From positions 1-64,000 of the forward strand of contig NZ_JAWHTE010000022.1 of NCBI RefSeq assembly GCF_032586175.1: 64,000 bases of DNA, given 5' to 3'. Below the pieces are notes generated by a model that ran no database searches, was not told the DNA's origin, and saw only the letters and a program-made list of their open reading frames with translations. Below are positions 44,193-52,405 of the stretch, one piece after another; positions within the stretch are counted from its first letter, which is position 1, and each line of letters opens with the position of its first letter. Source of the DNA: Ovoidimarina sediminis. GTDB taxonomy: Bacteria > Pseudomonadota > Alphaproteobacteria > Rhodobacterales > Rhodobacteraceae. The position numbers and the translations under genes are program-made.

Positions 44193-45416
44193 ATGCACGA
44201 CGATCTTATCCTAGCCAGTGAATTCAACGGGCTGACCGCGGCGCAGCCGTCGCTTCCGGCCCGGTGGTATACCGACCCCGCGCATTTCGACCGCGAGATG
44301 CGCGAGATCTGGCGGCGGAACTGGATCTACCTCTGCCGCCGGGAAACCCTGCCGGAGCCCGGGGCGTTCCGGACCTTTACCGTCGGCGGGCAGGAGATCG
44401 TGATCCTCGCCGACGCGGACGGCACGCTGCGCGGCTTCTTCAACACCTGCCGGCATCGCGGATCGGCGCTTTGCACCGAGGCGGCGGGGCGGTTCGATCG
44501 CCGCATCACCTGCCCTTATCACCAGTGGAGCTATGCGCTCGACGGCCGGCTTCTGGCGACCGGGCCGATGCGGAAGGTGGAGAATTTCGACCGCGCGGAT
44601 TACGGGCTTCTGGGGATCGCGGTGGCCGAATGGGGCGGGTTCGTCTTCGCGAACCTGGCGGGCGAAAGCGCGCGGCCGTTCGACGAGGTCTTCGGGGGCG
44701 AACTTGCCGATATCACACCCTGGCCGATGGCGGATCTGGTGGTGGACCACAGCTATCGCAAGGAACTGGCCTGCAACTGGAAGATCTTCTGGGAGAATTT
44801 CAACGAGTGCCTGCATTGCCCCAACATCCATCCGGAATTGTCGGAGTTGGTGCCGATTTACAGCCGCGGGATCATGGCGCGGCGGGACGATCCGGAGTGG
44901 CAGGAATACGCGGGCGATCATGCACCCCGCCGGTCGGGGCGACTTCGGGAAGGGGCCGAAAGCTGGTCGATGGACGGTACGGCGCAGGATGCTCTGCCAG
45001 GCCTCAGCGATGAGGACAAGGCGGCAGGGCAGCGCTATGCAACACTTCTGCCGTCGGCCTTCATCGCGGCGCATGTGGATTACGTGCGCATCGTCCGGTT
45101 GACGCCGCTTGGCCCGGAGCGGACCGAGCTGACGGCGGACTGGCTGTTCCGGCCCGAGACGCTAGCGCGTCCCGGTTTCGATCTGACGCGGATCACCGAT
45201 TTCGCGACCCTGGTGATGGAACAGGACGGCATGGCCTGCGAGCTGAACCAGCGTGGCCTCAGGGCCGATCCGTTCGAACGGGGCGTTCTGATGCAGGAGG
45301 AATACGAGGTGTTTCTGTTTCAGGACTGGATCCGCGCAGCCCTCGGCGAGGCGCGGCTGAGCCCGCCGCCTCCGAGCCGGGCCAGCCAGCGGCGGCCCGG
45401 GGCGGCGGAAAGCTAG
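44193..45416 (+). CDS. Rieske non-haem iron oxygenase alpha subunit (CntA/GbcA-like)
   Basis: A 407-residue oxygenase subunit. The Rieske cluster is CRHRG (Cys86, His88) and CPYHQW (Cys107, His110). The mononuclear iron site is in ENFNECLHCPNIH: Glu205, His208, His213, with a distal Asp near 345 (EQDG). A bridging Glu in place of the usual Asp, and even the residue numbering, match carnitine monooxygenase CntA and glycine-betaine demethylase GbcA, so a quaternary-amine substrate is likely (inference). The matching reductase gene is not adjacent. Confidence 0.87.
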   Translation: MHDDLILASEFNGLTAAQPSLPARWYTDPAHFDREMREIWRRNWIYLCRRETLPEPGAFRTFTVGGQEIVILADADGTLRGFFNTCRHRGSALCTEAAGRFDRRITCPYHQWSYALDGRLLATGPMRKVENFDRADYGLLGIAVAEWGGFVFANLAGESARPFDEVFGGELADITPWPMADLVVDHSYRKELACNWKIFWENFNECLHCPNIHPELSELVPIYSRGIMARRDDPEWQEYAGDHAPRRSGRLREGAESWSMDGTAQDALPGLSDEDKAAGQRYATLLPSAFIAAHVDYVRIVRLTPLGPERTELTADWLFRPETLARPGFDLTRITDFATLVMEQDGMACELNQRGLRADPFERGVLMQEEYEVFLFQDWIRAALGEARLSPPPPSRASQRRPGAAES

Positions 45417-45422
45417 GCACCG

Positions 45423-46310
45423 TCACTCCGGCGCGATCCGTCCTGCGAGGAAGGACAGCGCATCGGGCGAAACACGCCGCCAGTATTTCCAGTCATGCCC
45501 GCCGTTATCGACCCTCAGTTCAGGTCTGAGACCGGCCCTGCGCAACTCGATATACAGCTCGACCGTGCCGTCATGGAGTTTCCAGTAATCGTCGTCCCCC
45601 ACCGCGAGGAGGATGGCGGGCGGGTGTTCCATCTCCGCGAGGTCGCCGACATGGGCGAAGGGCGACTGGCGATTGAACATCCCGATATCGAAGGTTTCGC
45701 CGGTGGTCCGCGGGAACCACTTTTCCTGCATTTCGGGCGGATCCACCGCCGGGCCGGTCGCTTCCGACATCCCACCGGGGCGCCAGATGCCGGGGCTGAG
45801 GGCTGCGACGGCAGAGAACACCTGCGGATGGGCGAAGGCGAGACGCAAAGCGCCGTGACCACCCATGGAAATGCCCGCGATGCCGCGATGCGCCGGCCCC
45901 GCGAGTGTGGGGTAGCGGGCGTCGATCTCTGCAACGAGATCGCGGGTGATCGCTGTCTCGTAATCACCGGGGCCGTTGAAGCGGGCGCTGTCGACATACC
46001 AACTTTTGCCTGCGTCGGGCATCACGGCGATGAGGGGCGCGATCTCTCCTGCCCCGATCATCCGGTCGAGCGTTTCCTCGAGGCGCCCGCCCTTGAGCCA
46101 CTCGCGCTGGCCCGCGCCGAAGCCGTGAAGCAGGTAGACCACGGGGAACCGCGTACCTGCGGGCTGACCGGAAGGAAGATAGATGCTGTAGGGAAGATCC
46201 GTTCCGAGAGCTGGGCTTGGCGCCTTCCGGTCCACATGCACTTCGCCCGCCGCCACGGCCGATGCCGCGGCGAACCAGAGTGCGGCCGCCAGTGCCGAAA
46301 GCCTCGCCAT
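45423..46310 (-). CDS. Exported alpha/beta-hydrolase esterase
   Basis: A 295-residue secreted esterase of the esterase D/feruloyl-esterase type. A signal peptide ends near AVAAGEV (residue 22), VVYLLHGFG is the oxyanion strand, GISMGGHG places the nucleophile at about Ser148, and NGGHDW gives the catalytic His. The ATG at 46310 is chosen for the signal peptide; a GTG at 46337 is possible. Substrate unknown. Confidence 0.88.
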   Translation of the reverse strand: MARLSALAAALWFAAASAVAAGEVHVDRKAPSPALGTDLPYSIYLPSGQPAGTRFPVVYLLHGFGAGQREWLKGGRLEETLDRMIGAGEIAPLIAVMPDAGKSWYVDSARFNGPGDYETAITRDLVAEIDARYPTLAGPAHRGIAGISMGGHGALRLAFAHPQVFSAVAALSPGIWRPGGMSEATGPAVDPPEMQEKWFPRTTGETFDIGMFNRQSPFAHVGDLAEMEHPPAILLAVGDDDYWKLHDGTVELYIELRRAGLRPELRVDNGGHDWKYWRRVSPDALSFLAGRIAPE

Positions 46311-46380
46311 GGAGAAAACATACGGGAAACGCGGCACTTTGTCTGCCCCGCGGGGCGCCTCGCCGGACCGATTCGCCTGA

Positions 46381-46402
46381 TGTGATAGGGTGAGGTGTCA
46401 CA
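46381..46402. promoter_or_regulatory. TGTGATA/TGTCACA inverted repeat
   Basis: TGTGATA (46381-46387) and TGTCACA (46396-46402) form a 7-8-7 near-perfect inverted repeat between the divergent esterase and monooxygenase genes. The half-site looks Crp-like but the spacing is longer than the Crp consensus. Confidence 0.3.
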
Positions 46403-46420
46403 AAAGAGGGAGTATGCCCG

Positions 46421-46714
46421 ATGATTTTGCGGATATTTCGCGTGACCGTCGTGCCGGACCGTGTTGAGGAGTTTCGCCGGTTCTTTCTGGAAAAGGCGGT
46501 GCCGCTGATGCGATCCACGGACGGGGTGGAACAGGTTCTCTTCGGTTTGCCGCGCCCCGAAAGCCCCAACGATTTCGCCGTCGTCATGGTCTGGCGCGAC
46601 CTTGCCGCACTCGAGGCCTTCGTGGGCGGCGACTGGCGGGTGCCGCATATCGATCCCGACGAGCTGGGCGTTGTCGAGACGCGTGCCCTCGATCACTACG
46701 AGCTTGTGGCCTGA
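46421..46714 (+). CDS. Antibiotic-biosynthesis-monooxygenase (ABM) domain protein
   Basis: A 97-residue ferredoxin-like-fold protein of the ABM family: ILRIFRVTVVPDRVEEFRRF, MVWRDLAALEAFVGG. Such proteins act on quinones or haem, or have unknown roles. GAGGGAG precedes the ATG. It is followed by a cupin gene on the same strand. Confidence 0.8.
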   Translation: MILRIFRVTVVPDRVEEFRRFFLEKAVPLMRSTDGVEQVLFGLPRPESPNDFAVVMVWRDLAALEAFVGGDWRVPHIDPDELGVVETRALDHYELVA

Positions 46715-46752
46715 GCCTTGCGCCATTATCGGATCCGGGCGATGGACACTGC

Positions 46753-47175
46753 ATGACAGCGGATGAGATCATCGAGGCACTGGGGCTCGTCCCCCATCCC
46801 GAGGGAGGGCATTACCGGAAAACCTGGATCGAGGAGACAACGGGCGCCCGGCCTGCCGGGACAGCGATCTATTTCCTGCTGCGGGCCGGGGAACGGAGCC
46901 ACTGGCACAGAGTCGACGCGACCGAGATCTGGCATTTCCACGCGGGCGCGCCGCTGATCCTTTCTCTCGCTGCGACCGAGGCGGGGCCGGCACGGGATCT
47001 CCATCTCGGGCCCCTGCCGGAGGCCGGCGCGGAACCCCAGCGGATCGTCCCGAAGGATCACTGGCAGGCGGCGCGCAGCACCGGGGACTGGACCCTCGTC
47101 TCCTGCACCGTCTCGCCGGGGTTCCGCTTCGATGGGTTCACGCTCGCGCCACCGGGCTTCGATATCCCGCATTGA
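46753..47175 (+). CDS. Cupin-fold protein (DUF985)
   Basis: A 140-residue cupin. The DUF985 start is LGLVPHPEGGHYRKTW, and the metal-binding pattern SHWHRVDATEIWHFHAG lies at about 53-69, with CTVSPGFRFDGFTLAPP near the end. Function unknown; other family members bind sugars or uric-acid-like ligands only by fold similarity. Confidence 0.87.
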   Translation: MTADEIIEALGLVPHPEGGHYRKTWIEETTGARPAGTAIYFLLRAGERSHWHRVDATEIWHFHAGAPLILSLAATEAGPARDLHLGPLPEAGAEPQRIVPKDHWQAARSTGDWTLVSCTVSPGFRFDGFTLAPPGFDIPH

Positions 47176-47179
47176 GCCC

Positions 47180-47232
47180 CTTCATGTGGCCGGAAATATC
47201 CCGGGGAGCGCGAGGGGCTGGCCCCTCGCTCC
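47180..47232 (+). repeat. Dispersed intergenic repeat, copy C
   Basis: The 27-base core starts CTTCATGTGGCCGG and ends TCCCGGGG at 47206. It is followed by a hairpin with arms GGAGCGCGAGGGGC and GCCCCTCGCTCC (two-base bulge). It lies in the 64-bp gap between the convergent cupin and anmK genes. Confidence 0.85.
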
Positions 47233-47239
47233 CGCCCTG

Positions 47240-48346
47240 TCAGACCTGTCCCGACGGCCGGCTGATCTGCCCGCCGCCCACAGGCGCGGCCACGCCTGTC
47301 GTCCCCGGCGCGGAGGTCGGCAGCCCCCGCATCACGCGCACCGCGAGATAGGCGAAGGCCTGCGCTTCGAGCATGTCGCCGTCGAGCCCGACCTCCTCGA
47401 CCGGTTGAACGGGACAGTCGAGGCCGGCGGAGAGCATCGCCATCAGCACCGGGTTCCGCCGCCCGCCCCCGGTAACGAGGACGCGCGCGGGCGGCGACGG
47501 GCAATGCTCGACCCCGTGCGCCACGGCGGCGGCGGCACAGGCGGTCAGCGTTGCCACCGCATCGGCATCTGAAAGGCCGCGCACCGCCTCGCCCAGATCG
47601 GCGAATTCGGCCCGGTCAAGCGACTTGGGCGGAATCTTCGCGAAATACCCCCGGGCCAGCATCGCCTCGAGCACCCCATCCGCAACCCGTCCCTGCGCCG
47701 CAAGGGCGCCGTCCGTGTCATGGGACGCCCCCGTCCGGGCGGCCACGAGATCGTCGATGGGCGCGTTGGCGGGCCCCGTGTCAAAGGCCAGGAGCGCGCC
47801 CTCGGCGGCTGGATCCTCGATGCGGGGATCGACCCAGGTGAGGTTGCCCACGCCGCCGAGATTGAGGAACGCCAGGGGCGCCTCGGCTTCGATGAAGCGC
47901 GCGCAGGCATGGTGCCAGAAGGGGGCGAGCGGCGCGCCCTGCCCGCCCATGGCCACGTCGGTGGATCGGAAATCCCAGACGACCGGCCGGTCGAGCACCT
48001 CGGCCAGGATCTGGCCGTTTCCGATCTGTACCGTCACGCCGCGGGCCGGGTCGTGCCAGGTGGTCTGGCCGTGAAAGCCCACCACCTCGGCCTCCCCGAA
48101 CCGCGACAAGAGCTCGGCATGCGCCGTTTCCACCACTTCGGCGGCCGCCTCGCTTGCCGCCTCGCCGGGCGCGGGGCCCAGCGCCGCGCGGATCGCCGCC
48201 CGTTCGCGGGGCGCGTAGGCGCGGTAGCCCGTCTCGCCGAAGCCCAGGATGCGCCTTCCATCGGTTTCGATCACCGCTGCGTCCACGCCGTCGAGCGACG
48301 TGCCCGACATGGCGCCCAGCGCCCGGATGGCCTCTTTCACCGTCAT
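47240..48346 (-). CDS. anmK: Anhydro-N-acetylmuramic acid kinase
   Basis: AnmK (368 residues) cleaves and phosphorylates 1,6-anhydro-MurNAc in cell-wall recycling. The N-terminal AMSGTSLDGVDAAVI phosphate-binding loop, GFHGQTTWHDP, NLGGVGNLTWVDP and FDTGPANAPID are all family features, and VLVTGGGRRNP is in the C-terminal lobe. It is divergent from tyrS, with 64 bp between the starts. Confidence 0.95.
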   Translation of the reverse strand: MTVKEAIRALGAMSGTSLDGVDAAVIETDGRRILGFGETGYRAYAPRERAAIRAALGPAPGEAASEAAAEVVETAHAELLSRFGEAEVVGFHGQTTWHDPARGVTVQIGNGQILAEVLDRPVVWDFRSTDVAMGGQGAPLAPFWHHACARFIEAEAPLAFLNLGGVGNLTWVDPRIEDPAAEGALLAFDTGPANAPIDDLVAARTGASHDTDGALAAQGRVADGVLEAMLARGYFAKIPPKSLDRAEFADLGEAVRGLSDADAVATLTACAAAAVAHGVEHCPSPPARVLVTGGGRRNPVLMAMLSAGLDCPVQPVEEVGLDGDMLEAQAFAYLAVRVMRGLPTSAPGTTGVAAPVGGGQISRPSGQV

Positions 48347-48410
48347 GTCTTTCCCTTGCCCTGTCCCGCCGATATAGACGGCCTCCGATGGCGAGAGAAG
48401 ATGTGAGCCG

Positions 48411-49664
48411 ATGACCTATCACCCGAAATCCGATTTTCTGCATGAGATCACCTCGCGCGGGTTCTTGGCGGATTGCACCGATCTTCAGGGGCTGGACGAG
48501 CGTCTGCTGAACGGGCCGGTCACGGGCTATATCGGCTTCGACCTGACCGCGACCTCATTGCATATCGGCAACCTCGTGCAGATCATGCTGTTGCGCTGGA
48601 TGCAGAAGACGGGGCACCGCCCGATCACGCTGATGGGCGGCGGCACGACCAAGGTTGGAGACCCCTCTGGCAAGGACGAGATGCGCAAGATCATCTCGGT
48701 CGAACAGATCAACGAGAACGCAAAGGGCATCCGCCAGATCTTCTCGCGGTATATCTCCTATGGCGACGGGCCGACGGATTCGCCGCTGGTGAACAATGCC
48801 GAATGGCTCGACAAGCTGGGCTATATCGATTTCCTGCGCGACATCGGCAAGCATTTCACGATCAACCGGCTTCTGGCGTTCGAGTCGGTCAAATCGCGGC
48901 TCGACCGGGAACAGGCGCTCAGCTTCATCGAGTTCAACTACATGCTGCTGCAGGCCTACGACTTCCTCGAACTCTACCGCCGCTATGATTGCGTGCTTCA
49001 GATGGGCGGGTCGGACCAGTGGGGCAACATCGTCTCGGGTGCCGACCTGATCCGCCGTGTCGAAGGGGCCGAGGCCTTTGGCCTGACGACGCCGCTGGTG
49101 ACACGTGCAGACGGGAAGAAGATGGGAAAATCCGCCGATGGGGCGGTCTGGCTCAACGAAGACCGGATGAGTTCCTACGAGTTCTGGCAGTGGTGGCGGA
49201 ACGTGCCCGATGCGGATGTGGGCAAATTTCTGAAGATGTTCACCGAGTTGCCCGTCGAGGAATGCGACCGTTTGGGTGCGCTTGAAGGGGCGGAGGTGAA
49301 CGAGGCGAAGATCCGGCTCGCGAACGAGGTGACGACGCTCTGCCGCGGTGCCGATGCCGCAGCGGCCGCGGAGGAGACCGCGCGCGAGGTGTTCGAAAAG
49401 GGCGGTGTGGGCGAGGATCTTCCGACCCTCGCACTGTCGGCCGAGGACGTGGGCGACGGGATTTCGATCACACAGCTTATCGTGCGCTCGGGCCTTGCGA
49501 AATCCGGCAAGGAGGCCAAGCGGCTGATCGCCGAAGGTGGCGCGCGGATCGACGATGCGCCGGTGTCGGATGCGGGGCTGATGCTGGATGCGGGCGCGTT
49601 CGCATCGCCGGTGAAGCTGTCGGCGGGCAAGAAGCGGCATGCGCTGGTGACGCTGGAAGGGTGA
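48411..49664 (+). CDS. tyrS: Tyrosyl-tRNA synthetase
   Basis: A class I synthetase (417 residues). GYIGFDLTATSLHIGN holds the HIGH-type motif (HIGN), KKMGKSADGAVW the KMSKS-type loop near 230, and an S4 RNA-binding domain forms the C terminus (about 350-417). A TATAGA -10-like element at 48373 may drive it. Its stop overlaps the start of the next small gene (GTGA). Confidence 0.97.
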   Translation: MTYHPKSDFLHEITSRGFLADCTDLQGLDERLLNGPVTGYIGFDLTATSLHIGNLVQIMLLRWMQKTGHRPITLMGGGTTKVGDPSGKDEMRKIISVEQINENAKGIRQIFSRYISYGDGPTDSPLVNNAEWLDKLGYIDFLRDIGKHFTINRLLAFESVKSRLDREQALSFIEFNYMLLQAYDFLELYRRYDCVLQMGGSDQWGNIVSGADLIRRVEGAEAFGLTTPLVTRADGKKMGKSADGAVWLNEDRMSSYEFWQWWRNVPDADVGKFLKMFTELPVEECDRLGALEGAEVNEAKIRLANEVTTLCRGADAAAAAEETAREVFEKGGVGEDLPTLALSAEDVGDGISITQLIVRSGLAKSGKEAKRLIAEGGARIDDAPVSDAGLMLDAGAFASPVKLSAGKKRHALVTLEG

Positions 49665-50038
49665 AGGTGCGAGTTGCGGCAACCCTGGCGCTTTCGGCTC
49701 TGATCGCATTTGGCGCGCCGGCTCCCTCTCACGCGTCTGATTGTGTCAGACCGCATTGGGTGTGCGTCATGGAAGATGCGTTGCCGTTCCGCGTCGGCGA
49801 AGCCTGGCTGATGACGGAGTACACGGCATTCGCGGCTTGGGATCCGCCGATCCGGCGACGGACGAAATTCAAAACGATCGCTGTCTTCGATTCTGAGAAT
49901 CGCGCAATCAGCGACCTCGCCTTGGCCGGCCAAATCGCCCGGCGGATGGCCAAAATCAACCAGTGCGAAATCGAGGAGGAACCGAGTTTCGTTCCGCCGA
50001 CAGCAATGTTCGTACTCGCCTGCCCTCTTCAGCGATAG
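49661..50038 (+). CDS. Small exported protein, unknown
   Basis: A 125-residue protein with a signal peptide (VRVAATLALSALIAFGAP..SHAS, cleaved near residue 26). The mature part has four Cys (DCVRPHWVCV, NQCEIE, LACPLQ), so two disulfides are possible. The GTG start overlaps the tyrS stop. I recognise no family. Composition and codon use are less GC-biased than tyrS. The last 10 bases overlap the convergent gene. Confidence 0.6.
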   Translation: MKVRVAATLALSALIAFGAPAPSHASDCVRPHWVCVMEDALPFRVGEAWLMTEYTAFAAWDPPIRRRTKFKTIAVFDSENRAISDLALAGQIARRMAKINQCEIEEEPSFVPPTAMFVLACPLQR

Positions 50039-50442
50039 TTTCTGGCGTTGCCGAAAGCCCGGACCTCCTTTTCCCAGGCCTCCCGCAGGTGGCGGGCATA
50101 GGCGCGGTCGTCGTTCGAGAGGGTGGCGAGAAACGTCTCGAACCCCGCCTCTCCCGACAGGATCGCGCGCTCCTGGAAAGCAAGCTCGGAAACCTCGCCC
50201 TCGGGCAGGTCGGCAATGGCGCCAACACCGGCGGCGGCAAGGCGTGCCTCGATCTTTTCGTAGGCGACCGATCTGGGATCGCGCGGGCCGCCATCCTTCG
50301 CTGCTTGGCCCGCCTCGCCCAGCGCGCCCTGGGCGCAGTGGAGGAACCATTGCTGCGCCGCGTCGAGATCGCGGGTGCGGGCGGCCTTGCCCTGGCGGTC
50401 GAGGCCGAGGCGGCCCAGAATATCGCGGATCGTTCCCGGCAT
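50029..50442 (-). CDS. Hypothetical protein
   Basis: A 137-residue, mostly helical, charged cytoplasmic protein (IRDILGRLGLDRQGKAAR, DAAQQWFLHCAQGALGE, LREAWEKEVRAFG). I recognise no domain or active-site motif. The ATG at 50442 is chosen because upstream sequence looks non-coding. It overlaps the previous gene by 10 bp in the convergent direction. Confidence 0.65.
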   Translation of the reverse strand: MPGTIRDILGRLGLDRQGKAARTRDLDAAQQWFLHCAQGALGEAGQAAKDGGPRDPRSVAYEKIEARLAAAGVGAIADLPEGEVSELAFQERAILSGEAGFETFLATLSNDDRAYARHLREAWEKEVRAFGNARNYR

Positions 50443-50660
50443 GGTGTCTGATGTGCCTGTGTCTGTGCGCGGCCAGAGTAACGCAGGGAAATGGGCCCGT
50501 GGTGTGGCCAAGGGCAAGGGCATCCGGCGACCGTTGCGCATTGGCCGCACAGATGCATGTGTGTGCAAGAACCGATTACACGGGATCGTGGTTGGCCCGT
50601 GAGCATGGCGATCTGGCATGAGGCGAACACCACAGCCATTCCAGAAAGGTTTGACCAAAT

Positions 50661-51179
50661 ATGTCCCTTCGCATGTTCCTTGCCGGCGCGGCCTTCGCCG
50701 CGCTGTCCCTGCCCGCCTTCGCCGGGGAGCAATATGTCGATTCCAACGGCTTTGCCGTTTCCGGGTATGACGTGACCTCCTACTTCGATCTCGATCAGGC
50801 GCCCGTGGGCAGTAGCCAGCCTGCCCCCGTGCCCGGAAGCGCCGCGATCACGGCAGAGTGGAACGGCTCCACCTGGGCCTTTGCCTCGGCCGCGAACCGC
50901 GACAAGTTTCTGGCCGATCCCGCGCGCTATGCGCCGCAATATGACGGACATTGCGCTTTCGCTGTCTCGAAGGGCGGAAAGGCCCCGGGCAATCCGACCC
51001 TGTGGCGGATCGTGGACGGAAAGCTTTACCTGAACGTCACGAAGACGGTTGTCGGGTTCTGGGAAGAGGATATTCCCGGCAATATCAGCAAGGCCGAGGG
51101 AAACTGGCCCACGGTCGAGCCGACGCCGGCCTCGGCGGGCCCGGTGCCCGAATTTACGCCGGCGGCCCCCGAAAGCTGA
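50661..51179 (+). CDS. Exported YHS-domain protein
   Basis: A 172-residue protein with a signal peptide (MFLAGAAFAALSLPAFAG) and a YHS-like core: VSGYDVTSYFDLDQAPVG, WAFASAANRDKFLADPARYAPQYDGHCAFAV. YHS domains are associated with metal binding, and the single His-Cys pair (GHCAF) is a candidate site. It is followed by a hairpin shared with the convergent DUF3179 gene. Confidence 0.85.
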   Translation: MSLRMFLAGAAFAALSLPAFAGEQYVDSNGFAVSGYDVTSYFDLDQAPVGSSQPAPVPGSAAITAEWNGSTWAFASAANRDKFLADPARYAPQYDGHCAFAVSKGGKAPGNPTLWRIVDGKLYLNVTKTVVGFWEEDIPGNISKAEGNWPTVEPTPASAGPVPEFTPAAPES

Positions 51180-51208
51180 GCCGCCGCGGACCGCATGTGA
51201 GACAAGAA

Positions 51209-51231
51209 ACGGCGGCCCGTCGGGCCGCCGT
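51209..51231. terminator. Bidirectional terminator hairpin
   Basis: ACGGCGGCCCG and CGGGCCGCCGT form a stem between the convergent YHS gene and DUF3179 gene. It is flanked by GAAAC on the left and TCTTACCGTTT on the right, so T-rich ends exist in both directions. Confidence 0.75.
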
Positions 51232-51252
51232 CTTACCGTTTGGCGCAGACGT

Positions 51253-52227
51253 TCAGTTGCCGAGCATCCAGTCACCTTCCGGCCAGAAGGCGTGGTAGGC
51301 AAAGGCGAACATCACGTCATGGGGCAGATCGTTGCCCGCGGCGTCGCGGACACGGACCGTGCCGACCTCCTTGCCGGCGTTGATCTCGGCCGTGTCGAGG
51401 GCCGAGGCCTGCCCTTCCGACCAGGTGAGCGTGACGCCCGCCTCGGTGATCGGTGTCTCTGTGCGGATACGCTCCATCGTCCAGGCCCGGTCGCCTACAC
51501 GCACCACGCGCGCGAGCGGCGTTATGCCGTGGGGCGGCATCTCGCCATTATAGAGAAACGGCCTTCGGGAGCTGTCATAGCGCTGATAGGGGTTGGCGCC
51601 GTAGGGGCGCGGCCAGCCCGGCTGATCCATGACGAGCCCGCCGGGATTGCGGGCACGGAACTCTGCCCAGCTTTCCATCCAGGTGGGCAGTTGTTCCAGG
51701 CGCATGCCCGTCATTTCCCCCACGATGCCCTCGCCCAGGGCCTGTTGCCACCAGCTTTGGGTTTCGCGATCGTACATGACCATGTCGGAGTTCCGCAGCT
51801 TGCCGGACACGCCGAATGTCAGCACCCGGCCATCGACCCGCCGATCGAAAGTGAGACCCGAATTGCACAGGGGACAGAAGGTGACGGCGACCGGGATGCC
51901 CCCGATCTCGTCATTCACGATCTCGTGCCAGGTGAGATAGCGGATCGGATAGGCGCGCGGGGTCTCGCCGTCGAATTCGACGGTTATGACAGGTTCGCGG
52001 TCACCAAGGCGGCTTTCCGCAGCGGCATCGATGAAGGTTGGGTCGCTGAGAGCGGGAATGCCGTCCTTCGGCGGACCACCGGAGAGAATTTCCGTCCAGC
52101 TTTCGACATTTGTGATGTCGAAGTTCGTATCCGGCCACTCGGATTTCCAGAACTCCGGCGAGGCGGCGGCCGGCATGGCGAGCGCACCGGCAAGGGCGAC
52201 GGCGGCAAGGAGGGTTTTGAGCGTCAT
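51253..52227 (-). CDS. Exported DUF3179 protein
   Basis: A 324-residue periplasmic protein. A signal peptide ends at PAAASPEF (near residue 22). The DUF3179 core contains YPIRYLTWHEIVNDEIGG, the CPLCNSG motif near 119 (VTFCPLCNSGLTFD) and SWWQQALGEGIVGEMTG. CxxC, His and Trp conservation suggest a redox or metal role, but the function is unknown. GGAGAACC precedes the ATG at 52227. Confidence 0.85.
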   Translation of the reverse strand: MTLKTLLAAVALAGALAMPAAASPEFWKSEWPDTNFDITNVESWTEILSGGPPKDGIPALSDPTFIDAAAESRLGDREPVITVEFDGETPRAYPIRYLTWHEIVNDEIGGIPVAVTFCPLCNSGLTFDRRVDGRVLTFGVSGKLRNSDMVMYDRETQSWWQQALGEGIVGEMTGMRLEQLPTWMESWAEFRARNPGGLVMDQPGWPRPYGANPYQRYDSSRRPFLYNGEMPPHGITPLARVVRVGDRAWTMERIRTETPITEAGVTLTWSEGQASALDTAEINAGKEVGTVRVRDAAGNDLPHDVMFAFAYHAFWPEGDWMLGN

Positions 52228-52336
52228 CCGGTTCTCCTTTCGCGAGAGTTCGGGCGAGAGTGGCAGAGCCGCGGGCACCGCAATAGCCCACCTCACAGGA
52301 GCGTGACGGCGCGCGATCTGTCGTAACGTCTTATTC

Positions 52337-52360
52337 ATTCAAGATTGGCGATACTTGAAT
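52337..52360. promoter_or_regulatory. ATTCAAG/CTTGAAT inverted repeat
   Basis: A perfect 7-10-7 inverted repeat 46 bases upstream of the Crp/Fnr start and 110 bases upstream of the divergent DUF3179 gene. An autoregulatory site is plausible but unproven. Confidence 0.45.
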
Positions 52361-52405
52361 AGGCTGCTATCAAGCAGAAATCGGGAGCAGACGGGAAAAA
52401 TAAAA

